From Demequina zhanjiangensis (lineage in GTDB: Bacteria; Actinomycetota; Actinomycetes; Actinomycetales; Demequinaceae): a stretch of DNA of 64,000 nt. The translations under genes and the position numbers were made by a program. Shown in pieces: positions 59,825 to 64,000 of the stretch. Each line of letters starts with the position of its first letter. The first letter of the stretch is position 1. The notes beneath the pieces were generated by a model. It was not told the origin of the DNA. It searched no databases and saw nothing but the letters and a program-made list of their open reading frames with translations. The stretch spans positions 248,001 through 312,000 of the forward strand of contig NZ_JAUHPV010000002.1 of the NCBI RefSeq assembly GCF_030418315.1. The letters are read 5' to 3'.

Positions 59825-61003
59825 ATGAGCAACGAGGCTCCCGCACGAGACATCGCCGCCGAGGCGGCGACCGCTCTGACCCACCTCACCTCCGCACCGC
59901 TCACCGGCGTGTGGTCCGCCCCCGGGCGCGTGAACCTGATCGGCGAGCACACCGACTACAACGACGGCCTCGTGCTGCCCTTCGCGATCGAGAACCGCAC
60001 CTGGTGCGCCGTCTCGGTGCGCGAGGACCGCCTGGTGCGCGTCTATTCCACCTTCTCCCAGGAGACGCGCGAGCTCTCGCTCGACGGCATCGCCGACGCG
60101 GAGTTCGACGGGTGGAGCGCCTACGTCTTCGGCGTCGTGTGGGCGCTCGATGAGCAGGGCGTCGACCTGTCCGGCGTGACCGGCGTCGATCTGGCGATCG
60201 CATCCGACGTGCCGTCAGGAGCAGGCCTGTCGTCCTCGGCCGCGATCGAGTGCGCCGTCGCGACGGCGCTCAACGAGCTCTGGGACCTCGGCCTCGACTC
60301 CGGGCAGCTCGCCAAGGCATGCCAGCGGGCGGAGAACGTCGCCGTGGGCGCTCCCACCGGGATCATGGACCAGACCGCGTCTCTGCGCGGCGAGCAGGGC
60401 CACGCGGTCATGCTCGACTGCGAGAACCTCGTGTCAGAGCTCGTCCCGCTCCCCCTCGAGGAGGAGGGCCTCACCATCCTGGTGATGAACACCCACGTGG
60501 AGCACGCGCACGCCACCGGCGGCTACGGAGAGCGCCGGGCCGCGTGCGAGCGCGGCGCCGAGGCGATGGGGGTGGCGACGCTGCGTGGGCTCACGGTCTC
60601 CGACCTTCCGCGCGCCCAGGAGCTGCTGGACGACGTCACGTTCCGCCGCGTGAAGCACGTGGTGACCGAGAACGAGCGCGTCGTCGAGACCGCCGCCGCA
60701 CTGCGTGCCGATGGGCCCCGCGCGATCGGCGATCTGCTGCTCGCCTCCCACGCGTCGATGCGCGACGACTTCGAGATCTCCGTGCCCGAGCTTGACCTCG
60801 CGGTGGACACCGCGATGGCGCACGGCGCCGTCGGCGCGCGCATGACCGGTGGCGGCTTCGGCGGCTCGGCGATCGCCGTGATGCCCAAGGAGCGTCTCGA
60901 GGAGGCGTCGAAGGCGGTCAAGGCGGCGTTCGCGGACGCAGGCTTCACCGCGCCGTCCACGTTCACCGTCACGCCCTCGCAGGGGCCCCGACGCGACGTC
61001 TAG
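59825..61003 (+). CDS. galK: Galactokinase
   Basis: 392 residues from ATG 59825 (AGAGG, 6-nt gap); a longer frame from 59780 lacks a ribosome site. GHMP kinase signatures: APGRVNLIGEHTDYNDG near residue 36 (galactokinase motif), DVPSGAGLSSSAAIE near 135 (ATP-binding), and MTGGGFGGSAIAV near 338. It phosphorylates D-galactose at C1. No galT accompanies galK-galE, so the Leloir pathway must be completed elsewhere or by another route. Confidence 0.96.
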   Translation: MSNEAPARDIAAEAATALTHLTSAPLTGVWSAPGRVNLIGEHTDYNDGLVLPFAIENRTWCAVSVREDRLVRVYSTFSQETRELSLDGIADAEFDGWSAYVFGVVWALDEQGVDLSGVTGVDLAIASDVPSGAGLSSSAAIECAVATALNELWDLGLDSGQLAKACQRAENVAVGAPTGIMDQTASLRGEQGHAVMLDCENLVSELVPLPLEEEGLTILVMNTHVEHAHATGGYGERRAACERGAEAMGVATLRGLTVSDLPRAQELLDDVTFRRVKHVVTENERVVETAAALRADGPRAIGDLLLASHASMRDDFEISVPELDLAVDTAMAHGAVGARMTGGGFGGSAIAVMPKERLEEASKAVKAAFADAGFTAPSTFTVTPSQGPRRDV

Positions 61004-61006
61004 TCT
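61001..61006 (+). promoter_or_regulatory. Possible internal promoter (-10 TAGTCT) of galE
   Basis: TAGTCT starts on the galK stop codon and would give a start near 61013, leaving a 25-nt leader that contains GAGGAGGAG before the ATG at 61038. Confidence 0.4.
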
Positions 61007-61037
61007 GAACCGCGGCAACGCACGAGGAGGAGCAGGG

Positions 61038-62012
61038 ATGAGCTGGCTGGTCACCGGAGGAGCGGGATACATCGGGTCGCACGTGGTGCGTGCGCTCGCG
61101 GGAGCGGGCATCGCGCCGGTCGTGCTCGACGACCTGTCGACCGGCCTGGACAAGTTCATCCCGTCGGACGTGCCGTTCGTGCGGGCGTCGATCCTCGATC
61201 GCGGGGAGGTCATCGCGGCGCTCAAGGACTATGACGTCACCGGGGTCATCCACTGCGCGGGCTACAAGTTCGCCGGCGAGTCCGTGAAGTATCCGCTGCA
61301 CACGTACGAGCAGAACGTCGACGGCACACGCGTGCTGCTGGACGCGATATCCGCGGCCGGCGTGACCAAGCTGGTGTTCTCGTCGTCCGCGGGCGTCTAC
61401 GGCACCCCCTCGACCGCCGTCGTCACCGAGGAGACCGGGACGTTCCCCGAGTCGCCCTACGGCGAGTCGAAGCTGATCGGCGAGTGGTTGATCCGCGACC
61501 AGGTGCGCGCGACCGCGGACTCCGAGGCACCGCTCAAGGCGACGTCGCTGCGGTACTTCAACGTGGTCGGCTCCGCGTTCCTCGAGGTGTGGGACGCCTC
61601 GCCGCACAACCTGCTCCCCAAGGTCTTCGCGCGCATCGTCGACGGCCAGCCGCCGGTCATCGCGGGCACCGACTACCCCACCGCCGACGGCACCTGCGTG
61701 CGCGACTACGTGCACGTGCAGGACCTGGCGATCTCTCACGTCGCTGCCGCGCAGGCGCTCGACAAGGGCAAGGAGCTGGAGAAGGTCTACAACCTCGGCT
61801 CGGGTGACGGCTCGTCGGTGCGCCAGATCATGGAGGCCATCGTGAAGGCCACCGGCACGGACCTGCCGATCCAGGAGGGACCGCGTCGTCCGGGTGACCC
61901 CGCGTCGATCGTGGCGAAGGGCGAGCTCGCCGCCCGCGACCTCGACTGGAAGATGCGCTACTCGGTGGACGAGATGGTCGCGAGCGCCTGGGCGGCACAC
62001 CCCAAGGCCTGA
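61038..62012 (+). CDS. galE: UDP-glucose 4-epimerase
   Basis: 324 residues, ATG after GAGGAGGAG. Short-chain dehydrogenase fold: NAD-binding GGAGYIGSHV at residue 7, catalytic Ser in VFSSSAGVYG near 117 and Tyr-x-x-x-Lys in PYGESKLIGEWL near 140-145, then TSLRYFNVVGS and RDYVHVQDLA typical of GalE. It interconverts UDP-galactose and UDP-glucose, and serves cell-wall precursors as well as galactose use. It follows galK by 34 bp. Confidence 0.95.
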   Translation: MSWLVTGGAGYIGSHVVRALAGAGIAPVVLDDLSTGLDKFIPSDVPFVRASILDRGEVIAALKDYDVTGVIHCAGYKFAGESVKYPLHTYEQNVDGTRVLLDAISAAGVTKLVFSSSAGVYGTPSTAVVTEETGTFPESPYGESKLIGEWLIRDQVRATADSEAPLKATSLRYFNVVGSAFLEVWDASPHNLLPKVFARIVDGQPPVIAGTDYPTADGTCVRDYVHVQDLAISHVAAAQALDKGKELEKVYNLGSGDGSSVRQIMEAIVKATGTDLPIQEGPRRPGDPASIVAKGELAARDLDWKMRYSVDEMVASAWAAHPKA

Positions 62013-62141
62013 CCGCCGAGTCCAACGTGCGCCGGGGCGTCGGCCCCGATACCCTCACCGCGTGCGCCCATGTCCCCGGAGGCGCGTCACCTCACCGACC
62101 CGCACGGGCGCGGGTCGGCTCGGACACAGGGAGATCACGGC

Positions 62142-63497
62142 ATGAGCATGTTCAGCTGGACGCTGCACGGAGACGGGCGCACCATCGCACCGGGCGGGGC
62201 TGTGGCTCCCGACGAGCGCCTCACCTACCCCCGCACCATCGGCATCGGCATGCAGCACGTGCTCGCCATGATGGGCGCGACGCTGCTGGTGCCCGCCATC
62301 ACGGGCATGCCTGCCGCGACCACCATGTTCTTCTCGGCCATCGGCACCGCGCTGTTCCTCACGATCACGCGCAACAGGGTGCCGAGCTACCTTGGCTCGA
62401 GCTTCGCGTTCCTCGCGCCGCTCGCCGCCGCGGGTGTGAACTCGGCGAACGCCCCGCTCGACGGTGCGACCATCTCCCGCGGCCTGGGCGGCGTGCTGCT
62501 CGCGGGCGTCCTGCTCGCGCTCGTCGGCGTGCTCGTGAACTGGCTGGGCGCCGACTGGATCGCGAAGATGATGCCGCCCGTGGTCACGGGCGCGATCGTC
62601 GCACTCATCGGTCTCAACCTGGCCGGCACCGCGCGCAGCCAGTTCGAGGCGAGCCCGTGGACGGCGCTCGTCACGCTCGTCGCGGTGCTGGTGTCGATGG
62701 TCGCGTTCCGCGGCTTCCTGGGCCGCATCGCGATCCTGGTGGGCGCGCTGATCGGCGCGCTGTTCGCCGCGCTGCGGGGCGAGTGGACCACCGCGCTGGA
62801 CTCGCTCGGCGGCCTCACCCCCACGGAGTTCATCGGCCAGGCGGCATGGTTCGGCCTTCCCGAGCGGCACAGCCCCACCTTCGACGGCTCGGTGCTCGTC
62901 GCGTTCGTGCCCGTCGTCCTGATCCTCATGGCCGAGAACATCGGGCACCTGAAGTCAGTGACCGCGATGACCGGCCGCAACCTGGACGGCGAGACGGGCC
63001 GCGCGCTCTTCGCCGACGGCCTCGCGACCACCGTCGCCGGCCTGGGCGGCGGTTCCGGCACCACCACCTACGCAGAGAACATCGGCGTCATGGCCGCCAC
63101 CCGCGTCTACTCGACGCTCGCGTACTGGGCCGCGGCGGCGTTCGCGCTCCTGCTCAGCCTCGTCCCCAAGTTCGGCGCGATGGTCGCCGTCATCCCCGCC
63201 GGCATCCTGGGCGGCCTGTCCGTCCTGCTGTTCGGCCTCATCGCCGTGCTCGGCGGCCGCATCTGGGTGGAGAACGGCGTCGACTTCACGAAGCCCGTGA
63301 ACCTGGTCACGGCTGCGGTCGCACTGATCGTCGGCACCGCCGACTTCACCGCCACTGCGGGCTCCATGGTGTTCAACGGCATCGCGCTCGGGTCGATCGC
63401 GGCGCTGGCGATCTACCACGGGCTCGGCTGGATCGCCCGGGTGCGCGGCACCGACGTGGAGGAGACGCACGGCACCCCGGCCGACGCGGACATCTAG
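62142..63497 (+). CDS. NCS2 family uracil/xanthine permease
   Basis: 451 residues from ATG 62142 (GGGAGA upstream). About 12-14 membrane segments. Nucleobase:cation symporter-2 marks: GIGMQHVLAMMGATLLVPAITG, SYLGSSFAFLAPLAAAG, MAENIGHLKSVTAMTGRNLDG (conserved Glu) and GLGGGSGTTTYAENIGVMAATRVYS (QxxGxxxTxxxEN-like). Closest to UraA/RutG-type uracil permeases. It has no link to galactose use except position; 129 bp separate it from galE. Confidence 0.92.
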   Translation: MSMFSWTLHGDGRTIAPGGAVAPDERLTYPRTIGIGMQHVLAMMGATLLVPAITGMPAATTMFFSAIGTALFLTITRNRVPSYLGSSFAFLAPLAAAGVNSANAPLDGATISRGLGGVLLAGVLLALVGVLVNWLGADWIAKMMPPVVTGAIVALIGLNLAGTARSQFEASPWTALVTLVAVLVSMVAFRGFLGRIAILVGALIGALFAALRGEWTTALDSLGGLTPTEFIGQAAWFGLPERHSPTFDGSVLVAFVPVVLILMAENIGHLKSVTAMTGRNLDGETGRALFADGLATTVAGLGGGSGTTTYAENIGVMAATRVYSTLAYWAAAAFALLLSLVPKFGAMVAVIPAGILGGLSVLLFGLIAVLGGRIWVENGVDFTKPVNLVTAAVALIVGTADFTATAGSMVFNGIALGSIAALAIYHGLGWIARVRGTDVEETHGTPADADI

Positions 63498-63576
63498 CCG
63501 GTCCCGCACCTCGCCCGGTCCCCGGTCGCCGGGCGCCGCGCTTCGGAAGCGTCGGTTGCCGACAGCCCCCACCTCC

Positions 63577-63671
63577 GACACTTTGAACCAATCCCGCAGC
63601 CGACACCCCGCAAGAGCGGGCTTGGCGCCCTGAATCTCGGGGTGTCGCGCGTCGGATTGGTTCAAAGTGTC
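63577..63671. terminator. 95-bp nested inverted repeat between convergent genes
   Basis: Outer arms GACACTTTGAACCAATCC and its exact complement (18 bp), inner arms CGACACCCCG/CGGGGTGTCG (10 bp) and an inner CAAG/CTTG pair. Both flanking genes converge on it, so a bidirectional terminator is possible, but the size and AT-rich outer arms are unlike the other terminators here. Confidence 0.6.
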
Positions 63672-63735
63672 CAGGAGGCGAGGGTGGGAGCGGGCGCGGC
63701 AGGCAGGCCAGCTCGCAGCAAGCGGTCGAGCACGG

Positions 63736-64000
63736 TCAGGAGCGGGAGCTCCAGGCCACCTCTGCGAGCCACCTACCCGACGGCTTGAGGGCTCGATCGA
63801 AGGTGACGGGGTCCACTGCGGCGAGCCCGAACGTCGGCCGGTAGCCCTCCGCCCACTCGAAGTTGTCCAGCAGGCTCCACGCGTAGAAGCCGCGCACCTC
63901 TACGCCGTCGTCCATCGCCTGCCGGAGCGACGTCAGGGACCGCGAGTAGTACTCGATGCGCTCGTCGTCGTTCATCGTCGCGATGCCGATCTCCGTGACG
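63736..64000 (-). CDS. Glycoside hydrolase family 1 beta-glucosidase (C-terminal part, 5' end outside window)
   Basis: The frame is open to the edge of the window on the minus strand, so only about 88 residues of the C-terminus are visible. They begin VTEIGIAT, the GH1 nucleophile motif (usually TENG, here TEIG), then DDERIEYYSRSLTSLRQAMDDGVEVRGFYAWSLLDNFEWAEGYRPTFGL, the typical aglycone-side signature with FYAWSLLDNFEW. It hydrolyses beta-glucosides or beta-galactosides in the cytoplasm. A second glycosidase beside the GH3 gene fits the sugar-use role of this region. Confidence 0.92.
   Translation of the reverse strand, partial: VTEIGIATMNDDERIEYYSRSLTSLRQAMDDGVEVRGFYAWSLLDNFEWAEGYRPTFGLAAVDPVTFDRALKPSGRWLAEVAWSSRS

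Overview
The window is 64 kb of chromosome from a high-GC Gram-positive bacterium, most likely an actinobacterium of the order Micrococcales (inference). The evidence is strong G/C codon bias throughout, leaderless genes with a TANNNT box 6-7 nt before the start codon, an IdeR/DtxR-type iron box, LAXTG-type cell-wall sorting signals, a SigE-like sigma factor, and ppk1 next to a mycobacterial-style mutT1. I found no phage, transposase, CRISPR array, rRNA or plasmid replication gene. One tRNA (Lys, TTT) is present. About 62 protein genes are supported.

Layout. 1-8.6 kb: end of a HAD phosphatase gene, acetyl-CoA synthetase, a secreted lipoprotein, a small-molecule phosphotransferase, several hypotheticals, YnfA, GNAT, and an intergenic zone with two kinds of tandem repeat. 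8.6-20 kb: S9 peptidase, DUF1232, PAP2 phosphatase, a proline-rich membrane protein with duplicated extracellular domains, an ABC-2 exporter pair whose permease is internally duplicated, then ppk1-mutT1. 20-26.5 kb: TetR regulator, msrB pair, and an iron-box-controlled siderophore ABC operon. 26.5-32 kb: AzlCD exporter, a sigma factor with a membrane-anchored partner, DUF1349, Pr6Pr protein, a second phosphotransferase. 32-37 kb: two genes for LAATG cell-wall proteins without a sortase gene, tRNA-Lys, and a small HNH nuclease locus with a 204-bp duplicated segment flanking an unknown membrane protein gene. 37-47 kb: Cys-type alpha/beta hydrolase, thymidine kinase, MFS, sucrose phosphorylase, sirtuin, lipase-like hydrolase, aldo/keto reductase, BCCT transporter. 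47-64 kb: carbohydrate region with a TetR/GH3 pair, SIMPL protein, oxidoreductase, carbonic anhydrase, a sugar ABC operon (ChvE-GguAB type), araA-araD, a LacI regulator, galK-galE, an NCS2 permease, and the end of a GH1 beta-glucosidase gene.

How the genes work together. The 47-64 kb region looks like a plant-oligosaccharide utilisation cluster: GH3 and GH1 glycosidases release sugars, the ABC transporter imports arabinose/galactose-like monosaccharides, and araA/araD and galK/galE start their catabolism. Two similar 16-bp LacI-type sites, one before araDA and one before galK, flank the LacI gene. This suggests one regulator couples arabinose and galactose use. L-ribulokinase (araB) and galT are absent from the window. 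The siderophore operon carries a clear iron box over its promoter. The TetR/GH3 divergent region carries an almost perfect 21-bp palindrome as candidate operator.
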